Shown one piece after another: positions 18,932 through 28,210 of a stretch of DNA of 64,000 nucleotides (position 1 is its first letter; each line of letters opens with the position of its first letter). Below the pieces are notes generated by a model. The model was not told where the DNA came from. It saw only the letters and a list, made by a program, of their open reading frames with translations, and ran no database searches. The position numbers and the translations under genes are program-made. The stretch is from Agrococcus carbonis. GTDB taxonomy: Bacteria; Actinomycetota; Actinomycetes; Actinomycetales; Microbacteriaceae. The stretch lies in assembly GCF_900104705.1 (NCBI RefSeq), contig NZ_LT629734.1, positions 2,542,001-2,606,000 of the forward strand, in the 5' to 3' direction.

Positions 18932-20658
18932 GGCAGCTCCAGCGCGATCGGGTCCGCCCTGCTGCGCAGCCGGCCTCCGAGGGCGCGGGCGCGGTCGGCG
19001 ATCGCGCGCGCGTCGGCGGGAGCGAGTCGAGCGCCGTCGAGGCGCAGCTCGAGGCGTCGGTCGTCGCTCGAGAGGCGGATGCGGATGCGGTCGGCGCCGT
19101 CGACGATCGTCGCGCGGTCGGCGAGCCGGTAGGCGGTCAGCGCGCACGCGGCCTCGACCTCGGTGCCTCCTCGCGCGTCGAAGGACGTGGGGGTGTTCGC
19201 GCTGCGCGCGAGGGACTCGAGCGCGGCCGTCAACCCCGCATCGGAGAGCAGCACCGGGTACATGCCGTGCGCGACCGCGCGCAGCCGCTCGGCTGCCGCC
19301 GAGACCTCGGCGATGCACTGCTCGAGGGCGGCTGCCGCGTCGGCGTCGTCGCGTTCGAGGCTTCGCTCCTGCGCATCGCGCAGCGCGAAGACGGCGGCGA
19401 GCAGGAGGTGCTGCGCGCCGTCGTGCAGATCGCGCTCGGCCCTCCGCCGGGCGTCGTCGGCGGCGAGCACCTCGGCGCGGCGCGCAGCGCGGAGATCGGC
19501 GAGGCGGTGGAGCGACTCGGCGTGCGTGCGCGCCGCGTCGAGGGCGAGCGCGGTCGCGGGCCCGAGTGCGCGCTCGAGCTCCTCGCCCAGCGCCGCGCCG
19601 GCGGCGCTCCACCCGATGCGCGCGATCGGGCGACCGTCGCGTCGGACCGTGGCGAGGGTCGCCGCCCGGCCGCTCTCGGGTCGCGGCTCCCCGCGCTCGT
19701 CGACCCAGCCGCCCCCGTCGCCGAGGTCGAACGCGAGCGTCGCGGCGGGGTCGCCGAGCCGCCGCGCGATCGCGTCGCGCACCGAGGCGGGCGGGGTCAC
19801 CGCGATGATCTCGTCGGCGAGCGCGCCGAGCCTCGCCGATCGTCGGGCTCGTGCCGCGATCGCTCCGATGAGCGCGACGGCGAGCGCGACCGCGAGCGCG
19901 GCGCGCACGTCGAGCGCCGCGGGAGCGGCGAAGGCCGCCGGCCCGACCGTCGCGCGGGCGGTCGGCCCGAGCACCCACCACAGCTCGGCGCCGCAGAGCG
20001 CGGCGAGGGGGAGCGCGACCGCCCGGTCGGCGAGCTCCCTGGCGCGGAAGCCGGCGGCGACGGCCATCGCGCACGCCGCGGCGGCGCACGCGCCGGCGAT
20101 CGCGCGCACCGCGGCCGCGAGCAGCGCTGCCGCGCCGGGCACCGCGAGCGGCGGGTCGATCGACCCGCACCGCACGACGCAACCGGGGTCGAGCAGCGGA
20201 TCGCGCGTGAGCGCCAGCAGGAGCGCGCTGGCCGCCGCCGCACCATAGGCGACTCCGAGCCACCGCCCCGCCGGGACGGCGAGGAGGGTCGCCGCGAGGT
20301 GCAGGAGCGCCGCCGGCTGCAGGCTCGCGATCACGAGCGCCGCGCCTCGGACCACCGCATCCTCCGCCCAGAGCGCGAGCGCGAGCGCCGGCCAACCCGC
20401 CGCGAGCACGGCGATCGCCGCGGCCGGCCCGCGCCACGGCTGGCCGCGGAGCCACGCCGCGCCCACCGCCGCGACGGCGAGCGCGACGCCGGCGGCTTGC
20501 ACGAGCCACCGCTCGAGGGGCTGCTGCAGCCATTCTGCCGGCGGGAGCCCCGAGGCGTTCGGGATCGCCAGGGACGACGTGAGCGCCGACGTCGTCGCGG
20601 CGACCGCGGCCACGAGTGCGACGGCGAGGGAGGGCCGCGCGGCGGGGTGGCCGCTCAT
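18922..20658 (-). CDS. Membrane histidine kinase with intact H-box but degenerate ATPase domain
   Basis: A 578-aa protein. Residues ~1-320 hold roughly eight to ten hydrophobic segments, and the C-terminal third is kinase-like. The HisKA_3 H-box is canonical, RRRAERDLHDGAQHLLLAA, with phospho-acceptor His412. The following HATPase domain aligns by pattern (ACALTAYRLAD ... RALGGRLRSRADPIALELP) but its nucleotide-binding boxes have decayed. The N-box asparagine is absent (ADRATIVDGAD), the DDGxG G1 box reads LDGARL, and the glycine-rich G2 box reads ADARAIADRA. It probably cannot phosphorylate itself. It overlaps the upstream kinase gene by ATGA and the response regulator by 10 bases. The ligand is unknown. 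Confidence 0.85.
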   Translation of the reverse strand: MSGHPAARPSLAVALVAAVAATTSALTSSLAIPNASGLPPAEWLQQPLERWLVQAAGVALAVAAVGAAWLRGQPWRGPAAAIAVLAAGWPALALALWAEDAVVRGAALVIASLQPAALLHLAATLLAVPAGRWLGVAYGAAAASALLLALTRDPLLDPGCVVRCGSIDPPLAVPGAAALLAAAVRAIAGACAAAACAMAVAAGFRARELADRAVALPLAALCGAELWWVLGPTARATVGPAAFAAPAALDVRAALAVALAVALIGAIAARARRSARLGALADEIIAVTPPASVRDAIARRLGDPAATLAFDLGDGGGWVDERGEPRPESGRAATLATVRRDGRPIARIGWSAAGAALGEELERALGPATALALDAARTHAESLHRLADLRAARRAEVLAADDARRRAERDLHDGAQHLLLAAVFALRDAQERSLERDDADAAAALEQCIAEVSAAAERLRAVAHGMYPVLLSDAGLTAALESLARSANTPTSFDARGGTEVEAACALTAYRLADRATIVDGADRIRIRLSSDDRRLELRLDGARLAPADARAIADRARALGGRLRSRADPIALELPCG

Positions 20659-21977
20659 GACCGCTCCAGCGCTCCGGGCACCGTCATGACGATGCTCGTG
20701 CCCGCGCCGCTCGCGGAGTCGAGCGCGAGCGTGCCCCCGACAGCGCTCGCGCGCTCGCGCATGCCGGCGAGCCCGCCTGCTGGCGCGTCGCTCGCTCCTC
20801 CGACGCCGTCGTCGTCGATCCGCAGGTCGACGCCGTCGTCGACGCACAGCCGCATCCGCAGCGTCGTCGCACGCGCGTGCTTGACGGCGTTCGCGATCGC
20901 CTCGGCGGCGACGTAGTAGACCGCGAGCGCGACCTCGTCGCGCACGGGCGGCAGGGCATCCTCATCCGGCAGGGTGAGCGCCACCGGGATGGGCGCGGTG
21001 TCGGCGAGGCGGCGGAGGGCCGACACGAGCCCGTCGTCGAGCGGATGCGGCTGCAGACCGCGGCCGAGCGCGTCGAGCTCGCGGATGGCGTCGAGCAGGA
21101 GCTCGCGTCCTCGCGCGAGCGATGCTCCCGCATCGCCGTCGAGCGCGACCGGCAGCGACTCCACCGCGCGCGCGAGCCGCTCGACGGCCACGACCTCGAG
21201 CTCGGCCCGCAGCGCCTGCCGCTCCCTCGCGTCCGCCGCCGCGAGCCGCGCCGCCGAGCGCTCGGTCGCCGCCACGACCGCGGCGAGCGCCGCGGCCCGG
21301 TCATCGAGCCGCGCCCGGAGCCGCCGCGCCGTGGCACGCGCCTCCCGCGCCTCGTCGTCCTGCGCGCCATCGGCCACGGAGGAGCGCAGCGCCCGCTCGA
21401 GCCGTGGCTGCGCATCGCCGACCTCGACGGCGAGGTCGGTGGCCCAGTGCGGCTCCGCACGCGCCGCGAGCAGGATGAGCCCCGCGATGAGCGCCTGCGC
21501 CATCGCGTATCCGAGCAGCACCGCGAGCGACCACTCCCGCGGCAGCTGCAGCAGTCGCAGGAGCGCGGGTGCACCGATCGCGAGCGCCGCGAGCCACGCA
21601 GCGGCGCGCCATGCCGGCAGCCGTGAGCGGGTGACCGACCGGTGACGGCGCTCGGCGGCCGCCGCGAGCGGCAGCGCGGCGGCGAGGCCGAGCCAGGCCC
21701 ACGGCACGGCGGCGGCAGCGGGCACGACCGCGACGACGCTCGCGACGACGATGAGCGCTCGCGCCGCCCACGAGCGGGGCCACCGCGCGCCGCCGCTCAG
21801 CAGCAGGTGGAGGAGCGCGGCGCGATGCCACAGGGCGGCGACGGGCCAGATCGCGGCCGCGAGCCACGCGAGGGCGAGCGCCGCCGCCGGCACCGCGAGC
21901 CGTGGGCGCCTGCGGGTCGCCAGCGCCACGAGCAGCCAGGCGCCGGCGAGCAGCAGGGCTACCCGATCCTGGTCCAC
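20655..21977 (-). CDS. Membrane histidine kinase-like ATPase lacking the phospho-acceptor histidine
   Basis: A 440-aa protein with about six hydrophobic segments in residues ~1-185, a coiled-coil-like region (~200-260) and a kinase core. The HATPase domain is complete: N-box VAAEAIANAVKHA (Asn363), G1 DLRIDDDGVGG, G2 GGLAGMRERASAVGGTL. The H-box position reads RQALRAELEVVAVERLA, with Glu261 where the ELHD histidine should be, and no nearby His substitutes. It should bind ATP but not carry a phosphoryl group. GTG 21977 overlaps the preceding lipoprotein gene by 19 bases. The gene is coupled by ATGA to the kinase that has the His. Confidence 0.83.
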   Translation of the reverse strand: MDQDRVALLLAGAWLLVALATRRRPRLAVPAAALALAWLAAAIWPVAALWHRAALLHLLLSGGARWPRSWAARALIVVASVVAVVPAAAAVPWAWLGLAAALPLAAAAERRHRSVTRSRLPAWRAAAWLAALAIGAPALLRLLQLPREWSLAVLLGYAMAQALIAGLILLAARAEPHWATDLAVEVGDAQPRLERALRSSVADGAQDDEAREARATARRLRARLDDRAAALAAVVAATERSAARLAAADARERQALRAELEVVAVERLARAVESLPVALDGDAGASLARGRELLLDAIRELDALGRGLQPHPLDDGLVSALRRLADTAPIPVALTLPDEDALPPVRDEVALAVYYVAAEAIANAVKHARATTLRMRLCVDDGVDLRIDDDGVGGASDAPAGGLAGMRERASAVGGTLALDSASGAGTSIVMTVPGALERS

Positions 21978-23431
21978 GGGCCGCCGCCGAAGATGCCCTG
22001 GATGAGCAGGTCGCTGCCGTGCCCCGAGCGGACGTCGGTCAGCACGAGCGCATCGTCCTCGAGCGCCCAGCGAGCGGAGAAGAGCACCCGCCCGGCCGCC
22101 TCGCCGCACCCCGGCCCGGCGGGCCCGAGCTCGACGACGATGACGTCGCGGTCGACGCGATACGTGCTCCCCGGGCAATCGCTGCCCTCGGGGGGACCGA
22201 AGACGCCGTCCCGCAGCAGCAGGTCCCAGACCCCTGCGTGCCCTGCCGCATCCGACCGATGCACGCCGCGCGCCTCGAGATCTGCCGCCGACACCTCTCG
22301 GCGGTAGTGACCCTCGGGAAAGGGTCCGGGATCGCTCGCGACCGGCGTCGGCGCGGTCGTCGGCTCGGCCGCCGCCGAAGCGGCGCCCGAACATGCCGCG
22401 ACGGGCTCGGCGCGCACGCCGAGCCCGCCCTGCAGCCGCTCGATGCGATCGGCGAGCCGGTCGAGGTCGACGGATGCGCGCAGCTCGGCCACGCGGTCGG
22501 CCACCGCAGCGCGCCACTCGGCGCGCGCCTCGGCGCCAGCGAGCACGACGCGCGCACCGGGATTCCGCGCGCACATTGCGCGCGCCTCGGCGGCGTCCGT
22601 GGGACGCGACTCGGCCGCCCACGCAGCGGTGTCCCGCGCGGCGCTCGCGATCGCCTCGCGATGCGCCGGCGAGAGCGCGTCGAGCGCGTCGTCGTTGCCG
22701 ACGAGGGCGAAGGCGAGCGGATGCGTCGCGACGTCGCCCGCGGTCGTCGGCGCGTCGTAGAAGGCGTCGGCGAGCGCGAACATGCTGTCGAGCCACGGCT
22801 GCGGGCCGTCCTCGCGCGGCTCCGCGCCGAGCGCCTCGATCGTCGCCCAGACGTCCTCCGAGCGCGGCGCCCGCACGCTCGCGCCCGCGAGGTCGGCCGG
22901 ACGGAGGGCGGCGGAGCCGTCGCCGAAGAGGTGCCGCATGCCGCCGGGCACGAGCGCGAGCGGAGTCGCGCCCGTCGGCTCGATGCCGGCGAGCAGGGCG
23001 TCGGCGAGGTCGCTCGTCGCGATCGCGTCGAGCGCCTCCTCATCGGCGACGAGGAACGGCACCTGCAGCACGCGCAGCGTGTCGACCCCCAACGCATCCC
23101 ACGCCGACGCATGGACGAGCGCGAGGTCGAGCTCGCCGTCGAGCGCCGCGCCCGCGAGCACCTGGTTCCAGCCCGGCGACTCGCCGTCCTCGGGGAAGCG
23201 GCGCACCGCGACGTCGACGTCGCCGCCGGTCGCCGCCTCCACCCTGGCCGCGAACTCCTCGGCCGCGTCGAAGCTGAAGCGACCGGGCGGGTCGGCGACG
23301 CCCATCTCGAGGTGGATGACCGGCTCGGCGAAGCCCGCGATCCCGACCTCGGACGCGGTGCACCCCGTCAGCGCCGCTGCGGCCAGCAGCCCCGCGGCGA
23401 CGCTCGCGGGGCGGCCACTCGATGGGTGCAT
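21959..23431 (-). CDS. Lipoprotein with DctP-like solute-binding domain (second copy)
   Basis: A 490-aa predicted lipoprotein with a signal peptide ending LAAAALTGC (lipobox Cys24). A TRAP DctP-like binding domain spans about residues 40-330 (FSFDAAEEFAARVEAATGGDVDV, WNQVLAGAALDGELDLALVHAS, VPFLVADEEALDAI). A C-terminal ~120-residue beta-type domain contains SDCPGSTYRVDRD and a second Cys near GPGCGEAAG. No TRAP membrane subunits accompany it, so it is more likely a sensor subunit for the kinases encoded next. ATG 23431 has GGGAGG upstream and gives a canonical lipoprotein signal. An alternative ATG at 23488 overlaps the stop of the upstream paralogue. Confidence 0.78.
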   Translation of the reverse strand: MHPSSGRPASVAAGLLAAAALTGCTASEVGIAGFAEPVIHLEMGVADPPGRFSFDAAEEFAARVEAATGGDVDVAVRRFPEDGESPGWNQVLAGAALDGELDLALVHASAWDALGVDTLRVLQVPFLVADEEALDAIATSDLADALLAGIEPTGATPLALVPGGMRHLFGDGSAALRPADLAGASVRAPRSEDVWATIEALGAEPREDGPQPWLDSMFALADAFYDAPTTAGDVATHPLAFALVGNDDALDALSPAHREAIASAARDTAAWAAESRPTDAAEARAMCARNPGARVVLAGAEARAEWRAAVADRVAELRASVDLDRLADRIERLQGGLGVRAEPVAACSGAASAAAEPTTAPTPVASDPGPFPEGHYRREVSAADLEARGVHRSDAAGHAGVWDLLLRDGVFGPPEGSDCPGSTYRVDRDVIVVELGPAGPGCGEAAGRVLFSARWALEDDALVLTDVRSGHGSDLLIQGIFGGGPWTRIG

Positions 23432-23484
23432 GGGGCCGTACCGCCTCCCGCCGGATGACAGCGCCCATCGTACGCTCGCGGCGA

Positions 23485-25059
23485 TCATTCCGCGCCGACC
23501 CGTTCGAGGGGGAGCGTGCCCAGCAGCACCGCGTTGAAGCCGAGCATCGAGAAGGGCTGCGGTACGCGCCAGTCGGTGAGCGTGAGCCGATCGCCCTCGA
23601 CCGCCCAAGCCGCGTCGACCGCCACCTCGCCGAGGCCGGCGCCGCAGTGCCACTCGCTCGGACGGGAGGTGGCGGTCATCACGAGCCGGTCTCCGTCGAT
23701 CGCGTACGTGCCGGGGCACGAGTCGCCCGAGGGCACGTGCAGGAGGTCGTAGCGGCCGCGGTCGAGCGTGAGGCGCAGCTCGCCGGCGTTCCCCCGCGCG
23801 ACCTCGGCGGACTCCGGGTTGTCGTCCCCGCCGAGCGCGGCGGCGAGGTCGGCGACCTCCCACTCGACGGCGTACGTGCCGTCGAGACCCGCAGCGGCGG
23901 CGTCGGGACCCGCCGATCCCGGGCCCGCGCCGGGCTCTGGGCTCGACGCCGGATCGGGGGTGGCGGGCGCGGCGGCGTCCTCGCACGTCGCGATGTCGAT
24001 CCGGGCGGCCTCGATGCCGTCGGTGAGCGTCGCGATCGCGTCGAGGTGGTCGGCGACCACCGCATCCGCCCGCAGCGCGCCGAGCACCGGTTCGAAGGCG
24101 CGCTCGATCTCGCGCACCGCGTCGTCGCCCGCGAGCGCGAGGCTCGCGCCGGCGCTGCACGCCTCGGCGGCGAGCGCCTGCTCGTCGTCGGCCCGGTCGA
24201 GGGCGTCGTCGGCGACAGCCGCGATCGCGCGCAGCACGGCCTCGCGGTCCTCGCCGAGCGCCTCGAGGGCGTCGCCGTCGGCGATGAGCACCGCGGTCGA
24301 GGGCCAGAGCCCCAGATCGACCGTCATGGTGCGAGCCCGCCAGTCTGCGTTGCGCGCGAGGAAGGCGAGCGAGTTCTCGTAGGCGCGGATGCTGCCGTCG
24401 GCGATGCGGGCGTTCCGCTCGCTCGGCGACGCGTCGACGTTGACGGCTCCGAGTGCCTCGATGGACATCGCGTTGATGTCGCCGTGCCAGCTGTAGAACG
24501 AGATGCCGTCGAAGTCGGCGAGCGTGTGCAGCGGCGCGTCGGCGATCGGGCGACGGATGGGCCCGGCGAGCACCGCCAGCCCCTCGACGCCGAGCGGTTC
24601 GACGCCGGCGAGCATCGCGTCGGGCAGGTCGCTCGCGAGCACGGCGCGCTGCGCCTCCACCGAGTCGAGCACCATCGGTGCGATGAGCGCGTCGAAGTCG
24701 CGCACCCCGAGCTCGCGGAAGGCACGGGCCCCGACGAGCCCGAGGTCGATCGCGCCGTCGGCGACGCCGCGCACGATGCGCTGCTCGACGCCGAGCGCCT
24801 GCGAGTCGAACTCCGACGCGACGTCGATGGTGACGCGGCCATCGGTGGCGGCGGGGAGGGCGTCCTGCAGCGCCTCGACCTCGGCGTCGGCGAGGCCCGC
24901 GACGAAGCCTAGGCGCAGCGCCACGGGCGAGGGGTCGGCCGGCGGGGCGGCGGAGGGGGAAGGGACGGCGCCCGGCGCGGAGCCGGATGCGGCGCATCCG
25001 GTCGTGAGCAGCAGGGCGGTCAGGATGGCGCCGATGCGCGCCGGCTGGTTCGTGTGCAT
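23485..25059 (-). CDS. Lipoprotein with DctP-like solute-binding domain (first copy)
   Basis: First gene of the signalling operon. The 524-aa protein has a signal peptide with lipobox LTTGC (Cys22). A DctP-like domain spans ~residues 50-330 (LRLGFVAGLADAEVEALQDAL, GAIDLGLVGARAFRELGV, HTLADFDGISFYSW). A Pro/Ala/Gly linker follows at ~395-425, then a C-terminal domain with SGDSCPGTYAIDGDRLVM and a paired Cys in EWHCGAGLG, homologous by motif to that of the next gene. The paralogues probably arose by duplication. Surface anchoring, and kinases rather than DctQM downstream, suggest ligand sensing. The start is set by the hexamer TACCGT 6 bases upstream. Confidence 0.78.
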   Translation of the reverse strand: MHTNQPARIGAILTALLLTTGCAASGSAPGAVPSPSAAPPADPSPVALRLGFVAGLADAEVEALQDALPAATDGRVTIDVASEFDSQALGVEQRIVRGVADGAIDLGLVGARAFRELGVRDFDALIAPMVLDSVEAQRAVLASDLPDAMLAGVEPLGVEGLAVLAGPIRRPIADAPLHTLADFDGISFYSWHGDINAMSIEALGAVNVDASPSERNARIADGSIRAYENSLAFLARNADWRARTMTVDLGLWPSTAVLIADGDALEALGEDREAVLRAIAAVADDALDRADDEQALAAEACSAGASLALAGDDAVREIERAFEPVLGALRADAVVADHLDAIATLTDGIEAARIDIATCEDAAAPATPDPASSPEPGAGPGSAGPDAAAAGLDGTYAVEWEVADLAAALGGDDNPESAEVARGNAGELRLTLDRGRYDLLHVPSGDSCPGTYAIDGDRLVMTATSRPSEWHCGAGLGEVAVDAAWAVEGDRLTLTDWRVPQPFSMLGFNAVLLGTLPLERVGAE

Positions 25060-25065
25060 GGCAGG

Positions 25066-25071
25066 ACGGTA
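25066..25071 (-). promoter_or_regulatory. -10-like hexamer for the signalling operon
   Basis: On the minus strand TACCGT is followed by 6 bases and the ATG at 25059. This is the likely promoter of the whole 25059-18272 operon. Confidence 0.45.
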
Positions 25072-25219
25072 GGAGCGGATGCGGTGGCCGGGCATCCGTG
25101 CTGGCACGGCATCGCGCGCGGCCGGGCCCGGCCCGGCGCACCGCATCCGGCACGTCGCACCGCCTCCGGCACGGCGGTCGTCGGGGACGACGGACCTCCG
25201 CGCTCGCAGGAGCATCCGA

Positions 25220-25225
25220 TACCGT
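25220..25225 (+). promoter_or_regulatory. -10-like hexamer for the FBP-domain gene
   Basis: TACCGT ends 7 bases before ATG 25233. It is divergent from the signalling-operon promoter about 150 bases away and has the same hexamer sequence. Confidence 0.4.
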
Positions 25226-25232
25226 CGAGGCC

Positions 25233-25724
25233 ATGCGCGAGGTGACCGAGACCGAGCTGCGGCGCTGCTTCGTCAACGCGACCAGGCAGGAGCTCGAGCA
25301 GCTGCCGCTGCCGGGCCTGCACGAGATGATCTGGGACGAGCGCGAGTACCTCGGGTGGCGCGATCCGCGTTCCCCCCGGCTCGGGTACGTCGTGCACTGG
25401 CGCGGCGACGAGCTCGTCGGCCTCGTCGTGCGGGCGGCGCCGGGCGGGCTGCGCCCGGGCATCGCGGCGATGTGCGCGCTGTGCCACTCGACGCAGCCCG
25501 CGACGCAGGTGCGCATGTTCAGCGCCCGCCTCGCCGGTCTCGAGGGCGACACGGGCAGCACGATCGGCACCTACATCTGCGACGCGCTCGACTGCTCGCA
25601 CATCATCCGCACCGGTCCGCCGCACCTGCTGACCGCCGACCGCCTCGCGTCGAGGTCGGAGGCGCTGCTCGGCCGCGTCACCCGCTTCACCGCGCGCGTC
25701 GAGCGCGCCATCCGCGATGCCTGA
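25233..25724 (+). CDS. FBP domain (EF-G-binding treble-clef zinc finger) protein
   Basis: A 163-aa protein of the FBP_C family related to FusB, whose members bind elongation factor G and rescue it from fusidic acid stalling. The zinc-finger cysteines are visible in MCALCHSTQP and TYICDALDCSHIIR. The N-terminal segment VTETELRRCFVNATRQE is the usual helical start. Actinobacterial copies are widespread and their physiological role is not settled. It overlaps the amidohydrolase gene by 8 bases. Confidence 0.85.
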   Translation: MREVTETELRRCFVNATRQELEQLPLPGLHEMIWDEREYLGWRDPRSPRLGYVVHWRGDELVGLVVRAAPGGLRPGIAAMCALCHSTQPATQVRMFSARLAGLEGDTGSTIGTYICDALDCSHIIRTGPPHLLTADRLASRSEALLGRVTRFTARVERAIRDA

Positions 25725-26977
25725 TCGCCTCGTCGGCATCAGCCGCGTGCGGCCGTGGGGCGGCGTCGCGGTCGACCTCGAGTTCGACGGCGACCGCATC
25801 GCCTCCGTCGTGCCGCACGATCCGGGCCGGATGCGTGCGGGGATGCTCGACGGGCGCGGCCTGCTCGCGCTCCCGACCGTCGTCAACGCCCACGCCCACG
25901 TCGACAAGTCGTGGATGGGGCTGCCGTGGCAGCCGTACGGGGGCGAGGGCGGCACGGACGGCCGCATCCGCCACGAGCGGGCCCACCGCGACGCGCTCGG
26001 CATCCCGAGCGTCGAGCGCACGGCCGCCGTGCTCGACGCCCACGTGCGGCACGGCACGACCGCCATCCGCACCCACGTCGACGTCGACCTCGGCATCGGC
26101 CTGCGCGGCATCGACGCCGTGCGCGAGGCCGTCGACGCCTACGACGGCGCGATCGAGGCGACGATCGTGGCCTTCCCGCAGGACGGCGTGCTGCGCCGGC
26201 CGGGCGTGCTCGACCTGCTCGACGCGGCTGCGGCCGCGGGCGTCGAGCACATCGGCGGCCTCGATCCTGCCTCCATCGATCGGGATCCCGTCGGCCAGCT
26301 CGACGCGATCTTCGCGCTCGCGGAGCGCCACGGCGTCGGCCTCGACATCCACCTCCACGACGCCGCCGAGCTCGGGGCGTTCCAGCTCGAGCTGATCATC
26401 GAGCGCACCGACCGGCTGGGGCTCGCGGGCTGCGTGAACATCGCCCACGGCTTCGCCGTCGCGCAGCTGCCCGAGCCGCGCCGACGTGACCTGCTGCAGG
26501 CGTGCGGCGCGCTCGGGATCACGTTCACGACCGTCGCGCCGCTGCGCCTGCCGCAGCTGCCGATGGCCGAGCTCGACGCGGCCGGGGTCGGCGTCGCCTT
26601 CGGCACCGATGGCATCCGCGACCTGTGGAGCCCGTACGGCGACGGCGACACGCTCGCGATCGCCCGCCAGTTCGCCCGGGCGTCCTCGATCGTGCGCGAC
26701 GACGATCTGCGGCGCGTCGTCGAGCTCGCGACCAGGGACGCCGCGGCCTTCGTCGGCCGCGAGGTGCACGACCTCGTGCCCGGCGCCCGCGCCGACGTGA
26801 TGCTGCTCGACGCCGAGCACGCGATGGATGCGCTCGTGCGGGCGCCCGCGCGGCTCGCGGTCGTGGGCGGCGGGCGGCTGCTGCACGACGAGCGCGACGC
26901 GCGCCACGATCGCGACGAGCACCAGGAGCGCGACGCGCGCCCCGACGACGAGCACGACCGGAACCCCGGAGGTCCCC

Positions 26978-26985
<8 letters not shown>
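25717..26985 (+). CDS. Amidohydrolase, cytosine deaminase-like
   Basis: A 422-aa TIM-barrel metal-dependent hydrolase. Metal ligands and catalytic residues appear in order: VNAHAHVDKSW (HxH), RTHVDVDLG, LDIHLHDAAELG, NIAHGFAV and FGTDGIRDLW (Asp). The HAHVDK form and GTDGIRD are typical of the CodA/isocytosine deaminase branch, which acts on cytosine or related N-heterocycles. The last ~30 residues (from HDERDARHDRD) are a highly charged, His/Asp-rich tail not expected in the family, perhaps created by extension of the ORF into the next gene. The thiolase start lies inside it. Confidence 0.85.
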
Positions 26986-28174
<1,189 letters not shown>

Positions 28175-28197
28175 GCCGCAGCGGGCGGACCGCTCGG

Positions 28198-28203
28198 TAG
28201 GGT
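28198..28203 (+). promoter_or_regulatory. -10-like hexamer for the S10 peptidase gene
   Basis: TAGGGT ends 7 bases before GTG 28211. It makes that GTG more likely than the one at 28205, which lies only 1 base from the hexamer. Confidence 0.4.
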
Positions 28204-28210
28204 CGTGCGG

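Noticed and set aside
21959..25059. TRAP transporter operon
   Set aside because: Only DctP-like binding proteins are present. The following membrane proteins carry kinase domains, not DctQ or DctM folds.
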